From positions 354,882-418,881 of the forward strand of contig JAUYSK010000027.1 in NCBI GenBank assembly GCA_030696345.1: a DNA stretch of 64,000 nt. The letters run 5' to 3'. Shown piece by piece: positions 8,567 through 17,736 of the stretch. Origin of the DNA: Azonexus sp. (lineage in GTDB: Bacteria > Pseudomonadota > Gammaproteobacteria > Burkholderiales > Rhodocyclaceae). A program made the position numbers and the translations under genes. Each line of letters opens with the position of its first letter. The first letter of the stretch is position 1. Below the pieces are notes generated by a model, which had not been told where the DNA came from, ran no database searches, and worked only from the letters and a program-made list of their open reading frames with translations.

Positions 8567-9237
8567 ACCCCAATCTGCAACTCGCCCGCCTGCTGCAACT
8601 GGCCAGCCCGGCCCTGCCGGTCGGCGCCTACACCTATTCACAGGGACTGGAATGTGCGGTCGAATCGAGCATCATCCGCGACGAAGCCAGCGCCGGACGC
8701 TGGATTGCCGACCTGATGCAGCACGGCATCGGCTGTTACGAGGCGGCGCTGATGGCGGCGTGGTCGGCCGGTGACTTTGCCGAGATCGAATGCCTCAACG
8801 CCGAGTTTCTGGCCAGCCGCGAATCCGCCGAACTGCGCGCCGAAACCGTCCAGATGGGTTTCTCGATGCGCCGCCTGCTGCGCGATCTGCGCGATGAAAA
8901 CCTCGTCCCGGTCGCGACGCTGGTTGAAGCCCTGCCCGAAGTTGCCTTCCCCACCGTCTGGTCGGGCATTGCCTCCCGCTGGCAGATCGAACCCGAAGCC
9001 GCACTCACCGCCCACCCGTGGTCGTGGGCCGAAAATCAGGTGATGGCCGCGCTCAAGACCGTCCCACTCGGCCAGGCCGCCGGGCAACGCCTGCTGGCCG
9101 AACTCGGGCGCCAGATTCCGGATGCTGCGGTCAACGCCCTGAATTTGCCAAAAACCCAATGGTCCAATTTCACGCCCACCTTTGCAATTGCCTGCGCCCG
9201 CCACGAAACCCAGTATTCACGTCTCTTCAGATCGTAA
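8563..9237 (+). CDS. ureF: Urease accessory protein UreF
   Basis: UreF bridges UreD and UreG and acts as their GTPase checkpoint during nickel insertion. The 224-residue product begins with TTG in a TTGA overlap with the ureE stop and reads [20 protein letters not shown], then AYTYSQGLE, both typical of UreF. The C-terminus ([14 protein letters not shown]) is also family-like. The gene seems complete with no frame damage. Confidence 0.94.
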   Translation: MNPNLQLARLLQLASPALPVGAYTYSQGLECAVESSIIRDEASAGRWIADLMQHGIGCYEAALMAAWSAGDFAEIECLNAEFLASRESAELRAETVQMGFSMRRLLRDLRDENLVPVATLVEALPEVAFPTVWSGIASRWQIEPEAALTAHPWSWAENQVMAALKTVPLGQAAGQRLLAELGRQIPDAAVNALNLPKTQWSNFTPTFAIACARHETQYSRLFRS

Positions 9238-9241
9238 AACC

Positions 9242-9853
9242 ATGAGCAAACAAGCATTACGCATGGGCATCGGCGGCCCCGTCGGTTCCGGCAAGACCGC
9301 CCTCACCCTCGCCCTCTGCCAAGCCCTGCGCGACAAGATCGACATGGCCGTCGTCACCAACGACATCTATACTGCCGAGGACGCCAAGTTTCTGGTCCAT
9401 CATTCGGCACTGGCACCAGAACGCATCATCGGCGTCGAAACTGGTGGCTGCCCGCACACGGCGATTCGTGAGGATGCCTCGATCAACCTTGAAGCGATCG
9501 ACCGCCTGCAACGAGCCTTTCCAGATGTCGAGTTGATCCTCGTTGAATCCGGCGGCGACAATCTGGCGGCCACCTTCTCGCCTGAGCTTTCCGACCTGAC
9601 GCTCTACGTGATCGACGTCGCTGCCGGCGAGAAAATTCCACGCAAGGGCGGCCCCGGCATCACCAAGTCCGATTTGCTGATCATCAACAAGATTGACCTC
9701 GCCCCGATGGTCGGCGCGTCACTGGAAGTCATGGCCCACGACGCCAAGGTTCAGCGTGGCGAACGACCTTTCGTTTTCACCAATCTGAAAACTGGTGAGG
9801 GTTTGGAGACGGTAATCGCCTTCATCCGCGAGCGCGGCATGCTCGGGCGCTGA
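9242..9853 (+). CDS. ureG: Urease accessory GTPase UreG
   Basis: SIMIBI-class GTPase that powers nickel transfer into apo-urease. At 203 residues it has the P-loop [11 protein letters not shown], the [16 protein letters not shown] metal-site CPH motif, [15 protein letters not shown] and the NKIDLAP guanine-recognition motif. The ATG at 9242 was chosen over an upstream in-frame TTG inside ureF, because the family starts a few residues before the P-loop. It closes the operon; the next gene is convergent. Confidence 0.96.
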   Translation: MSKQALRMGIGGPVGSGKTALTLALCQALRDKIDMAVVTNDIYTAEDAKFLVHHSALAPERIIGVETGGCPHTAIREDASINLEAIDRLQRAFPDVELILVESGGDNLAATFSPELSDLTLYVIDVAAGEKIPRKGGPGITKSDLLIINKIDLAPMVGASLEVMAHDAKVQRGERPFVFTNLKTGEGLETVIAFIRERGMLGR

Positions 9854-9876
9854 GCGACGCCCGGCAACCGAAAAAC

Positions 9877-10611
9877 CTACAACGCGTTCCAGTCAGGCTC
9901 TGGCAAGGCCGAAAAACCTTGCCGCAAATGTTCACCCCACTGCCGGCTAATCTCGGCGTAGTAGGGGCTGTCCTGCGTGATGTTGACGTGGCGCTTGACC
10001 TTCAGGGCATCGCGTTCATAGATCACCAGATCAAGCGGTAAATCAACCGAAAGATTGGAGCGTATGGTCGAATCCATCGAGATCAGCGCGCATTTGGCAG
10101 CCTGGTCGAGTGAGGTTTGCGGCTTGATTACCCGGTCAATGATCGGCTTGCCGTATTTTGATTCGCCGATCTGGAAATACGGGGTATCCCGCGTCGCCTC
10201 GATGAAATTGCCGGCCGCGTAGATCTGGAATACCCGTTGCTCTTCGCCCTTGATCTGGCCACCGAGTATCATCGACGAGGCGAAATCGACCCCGAAGTTT
10301 TCCAGTGCGGCGGCATCCCGGTCATGAATTTCGCGCAGGCAGTCGCCAATATGCTTGGCTGCCTCGAACATGTTCTTGACCTTGTTCAGGTTGCTGCCGC
10401 GCGACGATTCCAGCTTTTCCCGCAAGGTGTTGACCACTGACTGGCTGATCGACAGATTGCCCGAGGTCATCAACACCAAAACCCGCTCCCCGGCTTTCTC
10501 GAAGACGTGCATCTTGCGAAAGGTGTTGATGTGATCAACCCCGGCATTGGTCCGTGAATCGGAAAGAAAAACCAGCCCGGCGTCGAGCCGCATGGCGACG
10601 CAATACGTCAT
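9877..10611 (-). CDS. Anbu, proteasome-type Ntn-hydrolase protease
   Basis: Bacterial proteasome beta-subunit homologue (COG3484, Anbu), 244 residues. The protein starts MTYCVAMRLDAGLVFLSDSR. Removal of Met would expose Thr1 as nucleophile, with Asp17 in LSDSR and Lys32 in FRKMHVF in the positions expected from HslV and proteasome beta subunits. The upstream in-frame extension lacks homology and would bury the Thr. Family knowledge: Anbu assembles into open or helical rings and its substrates are unknown. It is the third gene of an operon with ATP-grasp and alpha-E proteins, the usual Anbu company, starting ten bases after the alpha-E stop. The commonly linked transglutaminase gene is not here. 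Confidence 0.93.
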   Translation of the reverse strand: MTYCVAMRLDAGLVFLSDSRTNAGVDHINTFRKMHVFEKAGERVLVLMTSGNLSISQSVVNTLREKLESSRGSNLNKVKNMFEAAKHIGDCLREIHDRDAAALENFGVDFASSMILGGQIKGEEQRVFQIYAAGNFIEATRDTPYFQIGESKYGKPIIDRVIKPQTSLDQAAKCALISMDSTIRSNLSVDLPLDLVIYERDALKVKRHVNITQDSPYYAEISRQWGEHLRQGFSALPEPDWNAL

Positions 10612-10621
10612 GTGGCGGCCC

Positions 10622-11569
10622 TCAAGCGGCTTCTGACATCGGCACCAGGAAGTCCTTGCTGATGCCATCGCCCAGCAGGTAAATGCGATCCATGAAGTCA
10701 GTCAGCCACTCGTGCAGGCCGTGCGCCAGAATGTCCTCGACACGGGCGTAATGCAGCTGGGCATGCAGCATGCCCGCCTGACGCTGGGTTTCGCCGGATT
10801 GTCCGTTGGCGATCAGGTCGAGATTCTTGACCACGCCGTTTATGCAGAAATGCAGCGAACGCGGCATGTCATCACGCAGGATCAGCAGTTCGGTGACGCG
10901 TTCCGGCGTAATGACGTCGCGGTACACCTTGCGATAGACCTCAAAAGCCGAGACTGAGCGGAGTAGCGCACCCCACTGGTAAAAATCGGTCGCACCTTCA
11001 TCGCCCTGCGGCCGCAGCACGTGATATTTCACATCGAGAATGCGCGCCGTGTTGTCAGCCCGCTCAAGCAGCGTGCCGAGGCGGATGAAATGGAAGGCTT
11101 CGTCCTGCAACAAGGTGCCAAGGGTAACGCCACGCGTCAGCGAAGAACGCATCTTGACCCACTCGAAGAACTCGCCAATACCCGCATTGAGAATCTGCTC
11201 GAAGCTCTTTTCCCGCGCTTCCAGCCAGGTCGAGTTGAGCGTTTCCCACATTTCGGTGGTCACTGTACCGCGCACGGCATGGGCATTTTCCCGGGCCAGA
11301 CGCAGGCAACTGTGAATGGAAGCGTGGTTGTCCGGATCGCTGACCATAAAACGCAAGACGTTATCGGCGGTAACCGTCGAATATTTCTTGGCGTAAGTCT
11401 CTTCGAGGCTGTTCAGGGCAATGATGGCATTCCAGTTCTGGTTGCCCGCTTCCAGCGACTGCGGCACCAGTGACATCTGCCAGGTAACATCCAGAAGGCG
11501 AGCGAGATTTTCGGCCCGCTCGATATAGCGGGACATCCAGAAAAGGTGGTCGGCGGTTCGCGATAGCAT
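10622..11569 (-). CDS. Alpha-E domain protein of the Anbu/ATP-grasp system
   Basis: All-helical alpha-E protein (COG2307) of 315 residues. It opens with the diagnostic MLSRTADHLFWMSRYIERAE. The ATG at 11569 was preferred over one at 11584 because GGGAGAG lies just upstream and homology begins there. No catalytic residues are known for the family. It always travels with circularly permuted ATP-grasp proteins and was predicted to be a partner in amide-bond or peptide synthesis. It sits between the ATP-grasp gene and Anbu on the same strand. Confidence 0.9.
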   Translation of the reverse strand: MLSRTADHLFWMSRYIERAENLARLLDVTWQMSLVPQSLEAGNQNWNAIIALNSLEETYAKKYSTVTADNVLRFMVSDPDNHASIHSCLRLARENAHAVRGTVTTEMWETLNSTWLEAREKSFEQILNAGIGEFFEWVKMRSSLTRGVTLGTLLQDEAFHFIRLGTLLERADNTARILDVKYHVLRPQGDEGATDFYQWGALLRSVSAFEVYRKVYRDVITPERVTELLILRDDMPRSLHFCINGVVKNLDLIANGQSGETQRQAGMLHAQLHYARVEDILAHGLHEWLTDFMDRIYLLGDGISKDFLVPMSEAA

Positions 11570-11583
11570 TTTTCTCTCCCTCA

Positions 11584-12996
11584 TCAGTCTTCAAGGATCC
11601 AGGTGTCTTTGGTGCCGCCACCTTGTGACGAATTCACCACCAGAGATCCCTCGGTCAGCGCGACGCGGGTCAGGCCGCCCGGCACCATATTCACGCACTT
11701 GCCCGAGGACAGCACAAAGGGCCGCAGATCGAGGTGACGTGGCGCGATGCCTTCCTCGACAAAGGTCGGACAGTTGGACAAAGCCAATGTCGGCTGGGCG
11801 ATATAGCCCTCCGGCTTGGCGATCAGCAACTTACGGAAATGTTCGATCTGTTCCTTGGTCGAAGCCGGGCCAACCAGCATGCCGTAGCCGCCGGCACCAT
11901 GAACTTCCTTGACAACCAGTTCGGCCAGATGATCCAGCACGTACTTGAGTTCGTCTGGCTTGCGGCACATGTAGGTCGGCACGTTGTTCAGCTTCGGCTC
12001 TTCACCGAGGTAGAAGCGGATCATCTCCGGCACATAGGGGTAGATCGACTTGTCGTCGGCAACGCCGGTACCAATGGCATTGGACAGGGTAACGTTGCCA
12101 GCCTGATAGGCCTTGAGGATACCCGGCACGCCGAGCGACGAATCCTCACGGAAGGCCAGCGGATCCATGTAGTCGTCGTCGATACGGCGGTAAATCACAT
12201 CGACGCGCTTCGGCCCTTGCGTCGTGCGCATGTAGACCACTTCGTCCTTGACGAAGAGATCACGGCCTTCAACCAGTTCGACACCCATCTGCTGGGCAAG
12301 GAACGTGTGTTCGAAGTAGGCGCTGTTGAAAGCGCCCGGTGTCAGCACGACCACGGTTGGATCATTGACGCCCATCGGCGCCACGGCCCGCAGTTTCTCC
12401 AGCAGCATGTCCGGGTAATGCTGGACAGGTGCCACCTTGTGCTTGGCAAACAGTTCCGGGAAGAGGCGCATCATCATCTTGCGGTCTTCCAGCATGTAGG
12501 AAACACCCGACGGCACGCGCAGGTTGTCTTCCAGCACATAGAACTCACCGGCACCGGCGCGGACGATATCGACGCCGGCAATGTGCGCGTAAATTTGTCC
12601 TGGCAGATCGACACCCTGCATCACGGGCCGATACTGGGCATTGTTGAATATCTGTTCGGCCGGAACTTTGCCGGCCTTGATGATTTCCTGATCGTGATAG
12701 ACGTCATGCAGGAACATGTTCAGCGCCGTGACACGCTGACGCAGTCCGGACTGCAAGGCCTTCCATTCAGCCGAGGGAATGATGCGCGGAATGATGTCGA
12801 ACGGGATCAGTCGTTCCTTGCCGGCCTCTTCACCGTATACAGCGAAGGTGATACCGACGCGGTGAAAAGCCAGATCGGCCTCAGCGCGTTTACGAGCGAT
12901 GCGCTCCGGCGGTGTCGCCTTGAGCCATTCGTCGTAACCCTGGTAATGAGCGCGGACGCCGCCGTTGGCGTCGATCATTTCGTTATAGAAGTTCAT
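11584..12996 (-). CDS. Circularly permuted ATP-grasp protein
   Basis: Predicted amidoligase-like ATP-grasp protein (COG2308), 470 residues. Diagnostic motifs are the early FDIIPRIIPSAEW, YVLEDNLRVPSGVSYMLE, RRIDDDYMDPL and LGVPGILKAYQAGNVTLSNA, with VKEVHGAGGYGML near the end. Family knowledge: ATP-grasp enzymes make carboxylate-amine bonds through acyl phosphates. This subfamily has been predicted to make a small peptide or a protein tag, but no substrate is known. It is first in the operon, upstream of alpha-E and Anbu. The stop overlaps the possible upstream ATG of alpha-E. Confidence 0.93.
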   Translation of the reverse strand: MNFYNEMIDANGGVRAHYQGYDEWLKATPPERIARKRAEADLAFHRVGITFAVYGEEAGKERLIPFDIIPRIIPSAEWKALQSGLRQRVTALNMFLHDVYHDQEIIKAGKVPAEQIFNNAQYRPVMQGVDLPGQIYAHIAGVDIVRAGAGEFYVLEDNLRVPSGVSYMLEDRKMMMRLFPELFAKHKVAPVQHYPDMLLEKLRAVAPMGVNDPTVVVLTPGAFNSAYFEHTFLAQQMGVELVEGRDLFVKDEVVYMRTTQGPKRVDVIYRRIDDDYMDPLAFREDSSLGVPGILKAYQAGNVTLSNAIGTGVADDKSIYPYVPEMIRFYLGEEPKLNNVPTYMCRKPDELKYVLDHLAELVVKEVHGAGGYGMLVGPASTKEQIEHFRKLLIAKPEGYIAQPTLALSNCPTFVEEGIAPRHLDLRPFVLSSGKCVNMVPGGLTRVALTEGSLVVNSSQGGGTKDTWILED

Positions 12997-13143
12997 ATTG
13001 GACTCGTCGCTGAGGATTCTCTCGGCACTATTTCAGCAGGTTCCGTGCCACGGATCAAAAATGCATCAAATCATGGAATTACAAAATCATCACAGCTTGC
13101 CATGCCCCATAGCGGTGCGGATACATTTCAAAGTGGTGCAAAT

Positions 13144-13171
13144 AAAAAACCCACCGGATTTCTCCGGTGGG
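13144..13171 (-). terminator. Terminator downstream of the thiolase gene
   Basis: Perfect 9-bp stem CCCACCGGA / TCCGGTGGG with a GAAA loop on the minus strand, followed by TTTTTT. It ends the transcript running from the CobD-like and thiolase genes and separates it from the Anbu operon. Confidence 0.85.
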
Positions 13172-13198
13172 TTTCGATTAGCGGATGAACCGGAGCGA

Positions 13199-14380
13199 TC
13201 AGGCGCGTTCGAAGATCACCGCGATACCTTGACCACCACCGATACACATGGTGACCAGTGCGTACTTGCCGCCGATGCGTTCCAGTTCATACAACGCCTT
13301 GGTAGCGATGAAGGCACCGGAACAACCGACCGGGTGACCGAGGGCGATAGCGCCGCCGTTCGGGTTGGTCTTGGCCGGATCGAGACCGAGCACCTTGGAA
13401 ACCGACAGTGCCTGGGCAGCGAAAGCTTCGTTGGATTCGATGACATCCATCTGGTCCAGGGTCAGGCCGGCCTTCTTCAGGGCCAGCTTGGTTGCCGGGA
13501 TCGGGCCTTCGCCCATGATGTCGTTCGGTACACCGGCAACGGCATAAGAAGCGATGCGGGCCATGGCCTTGTGACCAGCCTTGGCAGCGACGTCAGCGGC
13601 AGCCAGCACGAAGAAGGCAGCGCCGTCGTTGATGCCGGAAGCATTACCGGCGGTGACGGTACCGTCTTTCTTGAAGGCCGGTTTCATCTTGGCCAGGGAT
13701 TCCATCGTCGTGTTGGACTTGACGTGCTCGTCAGTGTCGAACACCACATCGCCCTTGCGGGTCTGCTTGACGATCGGGAAGATCTGCGACTTGAAGTGAC
13801 CGGCAGCGATGGCAGCGGTAGCACGACGCTGGGACTCAACCGCAAACGCATCCTGATCTTCACGGGTGAAGCCATGCTTGGTCGCGAGATTTTCAGCGGT
13901 AATACCCATGTGGCCAACGCCGAACGGGTCGGTCAGCACGGCAACCATCGAGTCGATCGCCTTGGTGTCGCCCATGCGAGCGCCGCTACGCAGCGACGGC
14001 ATCAGATAAGCTGCCTTGGACATGACTTCAACACCACCGCCGATACCGTAATCGGCATCACCCAGCATCAGGTTCTGGGCGGTGGTCACGATGCCTTGCA
14101 GGCCGGAGGCGCACAGGCGGCTCACTTGCATGGCAACGGAATCCATCGACAGGCCAGCCTGGATGGAGGCAACGCGGGAAACGTAGGCGTAGCGGGAATC
14201 GGTCGGCATGGTGGTGCCGACGGTCACGTAATTGATCGCCAGCGGATCCACGCCGGAGCGGGCAATTGCTTCCTTCATGACGATACCGGCGAGTTCGGTG
14301 CTTTCAAAATCGGCCAGGGAGCCACCAAAGGCACCAATAGCGGAACGAACTGCGCTTAGAACGACGACTTCTCTGCTCAT
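13199..14380 (-). CDS. Beta-ketothiolase (acetyl-CoA acetyltransferase, BktB-like)
   Basis: Thiolase-superfamily enzyme of 393 residues that condenses or cleaves acyl-CoAs. The start MSREVVVLSAVRSAIGAFGG is placed by AGGAGG just upstream. The nucleophilic Cys lies in SRLCASGLQ, the oxyanion residues in NEAFAAQ and GHPVGCSGAF, and the second Cys in CIGGGQGIAVIFERA. Resemblance is closest to BktB-type ketothiolases of Cupriavidus, involved in polyhydroxyalkanoate precursor supply or fatty-acid degradation. Substrate range cannot be set from sequence. Confidence 0.93.
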   Translation of the reverse strand: MSREVVVLSAVRSAIGAFGGSLADFESTELAGIVMKEAIARSGVDPLAINYVTVGTTMPTDSRYAYVSRVASIQAGLSMDSVAMQVSRLCASGLQGIVTTAQNLMLGDADYGIGGGVEVMSKAAYLMPSLRSGARMGDTKAIDSMVAVLTDPFGVGHMGITAENLATKHGFTREDQDAFAVESQRRATAAIAAGHFKSQIFPIVKQTRKGDVVFDTDEHVKSNTTMESLAKMKPAFKKDGTVTAGNASGINDGAAFFVLAAADVAAKAGHKAMARIASYAVAGVPNDIMGEGPIPATKLALKKAGLTLDQMDVIESNEAFAAQALSVSKVLGLDPAKTNPNGGAIALGHPVGCSGAFIATKALYELERIGGKYALVTMCIGGGQGIAVIFERA

Positions 14381-14403
14381 GTAAACCTCCTGATAATAAT
14401 GAC

Positions 14404-15327
14404 CTAGCCCGCCAGACTGGCGAGCCCCAACAAAAACAGCAACAGCATCCACAGCACCGTGGCTCGCCAGACGAGTCCGACGGCGCTCTGCATGAAATCA
14501 ACATCCGGTGGATCACCCAGACCAAGCTCGGCCCGATCCGACACCTCAACCCCATCAACGACCGGCCGTCCCAACTGGACACCCAGCGCCCCCGCCCCGC
14601 TTGCCAGGACAATGCCCAAGTCACGATCAGGCCACTGCGCAGGCTGGGTACGCCAGCAATAAACCGCATCCTCGAAATCGCCCACGATGGCAAACGCCGA
14701 GGCTGTCGCCCGTAGAGGAAGCCAGTCGATGATACCGAAAACCAGCCTGGAGAATGCGGAAAAATCACCGGGTGCAGCACTATCGCCAGCGCTCCAGCGC
14801 TCATTAACCACCGCCGAAATCCGGTACAACAAGGCACCGCAAGGGCCTGGCAGGATGACAAACCAGAGCAGCACGGCAAAGACATGTCGATGCGAAGCGG
14901 CCAGCGCGCCCTCGATGGCAAGGCGGGCAATATCTTCCGACCCCAGATCATAGGTCGAGCGCCCCTGCCATTCAGCGAGCAGATGACGCGCCCGCTCCAG
15001 ATCGCCAAGGCGCAAAGCCAGCTGAATTTCAGTGTAGTGGTGACTGAATTGCCTGAACCCCATGGTCAGGTACAGCACACCGACATTGAGTGCAAAGGCC
15101 AGAACGGGGTTCAGCGAGTAGAGTACGCCGTAAATCGCGCCGAGCAGCAGGACGGGCAAGAGCGCCGCCAGGCACCAGGCGAACACGCCATGGCGATAGG
15201 CACCAGCATTAAAGTTGGACTCAATCAGATCCGCCCAGGCGCCGATCGGCTCCGCGACAGCACGACGGTAATTGAGGGGTTGCAGCTGCTCGATGAGGAA
15301 AACCGCAATCAGCGAGAGAAGACTCAT
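14404..15327 (-). CDS. CobD/CbiB-family integral membrane protein
   Basis: A 307-residue membrane protein with about four to six hydrophobic segments, resembling the CobD/CbiB and AmpE families (N-terminus IEQLQPLNYRRAV, middle WLPLRATASAFAIVGDFEDA). CobD/CbiB builds the aminopropanol arm of cobinamide, but no other cobalamin genes are nearby, so a broader role is possible. It ends 23 bases before the thiolase start and is probably co-transcribed with it. Confidence 0.8.
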   Translation of the reverse strand: MSLLSLIAVFLIEQLQPLNYRRAVAEPIGAWADLIESNFNAGAYRHGVFAWCLAALLPVLLLGAIYGVLYSLNPVLAFALNVGVLYLTMGFRQFSHHYTEIQLALRLGDLERARHLLAEWQGRSTYDLGSEDIARLAIEGALAASHRHVFAVLLWFVILPGPCGALLYRISAVVNERWSAGDSAAPGDFSAFSRLVFGIIDWLPLRATASAFAIVGDFEDAVYCWRTQPAQWPDRDLGIVLASGAGALGVQLGRPVVDGVEVSDRAELGLGDPPDVDFMQSAVGLVWRATVLWMLLLFLLGLASLAG

Positions 15328-15391
15328 GTGGGGCCGGGAATCGCCGTATTCGGCTTATATTCTTGTGCTAAAACGTCACGATACCACAAGC

Positions 15392-15985
15392 TCAGGGCGC
15401 GTGCAGACCGAGCCGCGCGGTCAGCGAACGGATCATGCCGGCGGTAGCTCCCCAGATGAAATAATCACCGTAGGGCATGGCGTAATAATGGCGCAGCGCC
15501 CCCCGGTAATGCATGGAATGTTCGGTGTGATTGCCCGGGTCAAGCAGAAAACTCAGTGGCACTTCAAAGACTTCGGCCACCTCGAACGGGTCAGGCTGGA
15601 GATCAAAGGGTGGCAGTACCAGCCCGACCACCGGCGTCACCCGAAAACCGGTTCCCGTTCGGTATTCCGGCAGAAAGCCGAGAATCTCGATGTGCTCGCG
15701 CGTCAAACCGATTTCTTCCTCGGTTTCGCGTAGTGCGGTATCGGTAGGCGACAAGTCCTCGGCCTCGACCCGGCCACCGGGAAAGCTGATCTGGCTGGCA
15801 TGATCCCGCAGGTGTGCCGTGCGCTGGGTAAGCAGCACGGTATGCTTGCCATCGCGCAGAACGATCGGAAAAAGCACCGCCGCCGGTGTCAGTTCCAGAT
15901 GTTCGGCTCCATCCTCCTGATCGAAGTGAGTGGCCAGCGGTTCAGTTAACAAACTGGCTTTCAGCCGTTCCAGATCAACGGTCAT
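15392..15985 (-). CDS. NUDIX hydrolase, CoA pyrophosphatase-like
   Basis: Cytosolic 197-residue NUDIX enzyme. The signature runs SFPGGRVEAEDLSP into ALRETEEEIGL, with the extra segment and spacing of the CoA/NUDT7-type pyrophosphatases that cleave CoA to phosphopantetheine and 3',5'-ADP. The conserved LLTQRTAHLRDHASQISFPG just before it supports that subfamily. Its 5' end overlaps the stop of an 85-codon gene by four bases. Confidence 0.9.
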   Translation of the reverse strand: MTVDLERLKASLLTEPLATHFDQEDGAEHLELTPAAVLFPIVLRDGKHTVLLTQRTAHLRDHASQISFPGGRVEAEDLSPTDTALRETEEEIGLTREHIEILGFLPEYRTGTGFRVTPVVGLVLPPFDLQPDPFEVAEVFEVPLSFLLDPGNHTEHSMHYRGALRHYYAMPYGDYFIWGATAGMIRSLTARLGLHAP

Positions 15986-16239
15986 GCGTTGGCGGAATCT
16001 TCCTCAATTTCGGCGTTCACCGCAGCAAGTGCATCCTGCAAGGTTTCTTCCGAGAGGCCATTGATTGAAGTCGCCACCATGTCGGCAGCCTCGACCGCCC
16101 CGACCGGAAGACGCTTGCTGTCGAGGCTGGCGATCAGCACAGTAGCGGCGCCAACGACGCGCAACAATGCCTGCCGCTCGCTCATCAGCATTTCGAGTTC
16201 GTCGCGCAACAGCGCAATTTCCTGGTCACGTTTGGGCAT
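15982..16239 (-). CDS. Hypothetical 85-residue protein
   Basis: Small acidic protein. Residues 1-40 look like an amphipathic helix (RDQEIALLRDELEMLMSERQ) that could form a coiled coil, and the tail is acidic (NAEIEEDSANA). It overlaps the NUDIX gene by four bases (ATGA), so the two are translated together. I do not recognise the family. Confidence 0.7.
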   Translation of the reverse strand: MPKRDQEIALLRDELEMLMSERQALLRVVGAATVLIASLDSKRLPVGAVEAADMVATSINGLSEETLQDALAAVNAEIEEDSANA

Positions 16240-16250
16240 TGGTCTCTCTC

Positions 16251-16931
16251 CTAGAATCGTTTTTTAAGTGTCATGGTACTGCCGTCACGCTTCATTTCCA
16301 TGCGGTTGAGGAAGCTCATGCCAAGCAGGGCAATCGGCATATCATGCCCCATTACAATCGCGTCAACGTTATTCAGGGTAATGTCACCGACCCGAACCGC
16401 ATCCAGTTTGACCCGGCTCACCAGAGTCCGGCCGTTTGCAGTTTCGGTAAAGCCTTGTTGCCCCCGGCTTGTATCAACGCCAATTCGCCTCGCATCGGAT
16501 GCCCCCAGGGCGATCGACGTTGCACCGGTATCCACGAGAAAACGCACTGAAGTCCCGTTAACGTTGCCGGTCGTGTAGAAATGACCTTGCATATCGGCCG
16601 TCATGATGATTTTTCCGGAACCATCGCCGGGATTGGCAGAACCGATGGCATGCTGACCAACGCGCAACGGACGCTTCTTGCCGGCGAATTCAACGATGAC
16701 CTGATCGCCCTGAATCGACACCACCTTGACGCCATCCAGAGATTCGCCGATGCGCACAGCCTGCGGCTCGGCGCCATTGATCATCAGCATCGCCTTGCTG
16801 CCCATGACGCCGGCCAGGCCGACATCCTGCGCGATTGCAGCGCCGGAAAACAGGCTCAGCGAAAAGACGAGGGGCGTAAAATAGCCGATCACTTTTTGGG
16901 TCATCTTCGCTGCCATGAAACCAGTCGCCAT
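16251..16931 (-). CDS. Secreted retropepsin-like aspartic protease (TIGR02281-like)
   Basis: Exported 226-residue protein. After a signal peptide (hydrophobic segment ending SGAAIAQ) comes a domain of about 90 residues, then a retropepsin-like domain with FLVDTGATSIALG (the DTG active-site loop) and GMSFLNRMEM near the end. Such single-domain proteases act as dimers in the periplasm. The first ATG was chosen because GGGGAG lies nine bases upstream; ATGs at 16916 and 16904 are alternatives. Its 5' end overlaps that of the divergent amidotransferase gene by 17 bases. Confidence 0.85.
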   Translation of the reverse strand: MATGFMAAKMTQKVIGYFTPLVFSLSLFSGAAIAQDVGLAGVMGSKAMLMINGAEPQAVRIGESLDGVKVVSIQGDQVIVEFAGKKRPLRVGQHAIGSANPGDGSGKIIMTADMQGHFYTTGNVNGTSVRFLVDTGATSIALGASDARRIGVDTSRGQQGFTETANGRTLVSRVKLDAVRVGDITLNNVDAIVMGHDMPIALLGMSFLNRMEMKRDGSTMTLKKRF

Positions 16932-17628
16932 CTTTCGCCACTCCCCTACTGAAGGTCCGGGCTATTTTGCCATATTCCTTGAGCAGCAAGGGATTCCATG
17001 GCGGCTGATTGCCATTGACGAAGGCGAAAACGTGCCTGATTCATGCGATGATTTTTCCGGACTCTGCTTCATGGGCGGCCCGATGAGCGTCAATGACCCG
17101 CTACCGTGGATCGATTCTGTTTGCACCCTGATCCGCGATGCGGCGGGCAAAAATGTACCGATCATTGGCCATTGTCTCGGCGGGCAATTGATGAGCAAGG
17201 CGCTGGGCGGTGAGGTGACGAAGAATGCGGTAAAGGAAATCGGCTGGAGCGAAGCCGGCAGCGAAGACAATGCCGTTGCCCGACATTGGCTCGGAAGCTT
17301 TGCGGGAAAAATCGGCACCATCTTCCAGTGGCACGGTGAAACTTTCAGCCTCCCGACGGGTGCATCGCGATTGCTCACCAACATGCATTGCGCCAATCAG
17401 ATGTTCGCGCTCGGCCCACACCTGGGAATGCAATGCCATGTCGAGATGACCCCCGAAATGATCGCCACCTGGTGCGAACAATGGGCCGATGAGGCAATCG
17501 CCGTCTCCGACCAGCCCAGCGTCCAGACGCCAGAGGCTATGCAGGAAGAAATCACCCAACGACTACCGGTCATGCGCCAGTTATCCGGGCAGCTATACTC
17601 GGTATGGATCAAGGGATTGGCACGCTGA
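16915..17628 (+). CDS. Class I glutamine amidotransferase family protein
   Basis: Cytosolic 237-residue GATase1 of the GMP-synthase-like group. It has the oxyanion sequence LCFMGGPMSV, the nucleophile Cys in IGHCLGGQLM, and the His-Glu pair in QCHVEMTPE. Stand-alone members include gamma-glutamyl-peptide hydrolases and enzymes that lend ammonia to unknown partners. The partner here is not apparent. No Shine-Dalgarno sequence is obvious. Confidence 0.87.
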   Translation: MKPVAIFRHSPTEGPGYFAIFLEQQGIPWRLIAIDEGENVPDSCDDFSGLCFMGGPMSVNDPLPWIDSVCTLIRDAAGKNVPIIGHCLGGQLMSKALGGEVTKNAVKEIGWSEAGSEDNAVARHWLGSFAGKIGTIFQWHGETFSLPTGASRLLTNMHCANQMFALGPHLGMQCHVEMTPEMIATWCEQWADEAIAVSDQPSVQTPEAMQEEITQRLPVMRQLSGQLYSVWIKGLAR

Positions 17629-17641
17629 ACCTCGACACCTG

Positions 17642-17680
17642 AAAAACAAAACGGGCAGTCAGACTGCCCGTTGGTTTATG
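17642..17680. terminator. Bidirectional terminator between amidotransferase gene and yajQ
   Basis: Perfect stem ACGGGCAGT / ACTGCCCGT with a three-base loop. T-rich tracts flank it on both strands (GGTTT to the right, TTTGTTTTTC on the minus strand), so it can end both convergent transcripts. Confidence 0.8.
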
Positions 17681-17736
17681 CCTTTTCAGGCCGTTGACCG
17701 CGCCCGCAGGAAGTACCCTTGGGGTGCAGCAAACGC

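Noticed and set aside
11734..13188. A 484-codon plus-strand frame opposite the ATP-grasp gene
   Set aside because: It is a high-G+C shadow frame with no family resemblance and no ribosome site; the minus strand gives a complete known protein.
12997..13198. Possible small RNA or tRNA between the ATP-grasp and thiolase genes
   Set aside because: Apart from the terminator I see no cloverleaf or conserved RNA element.
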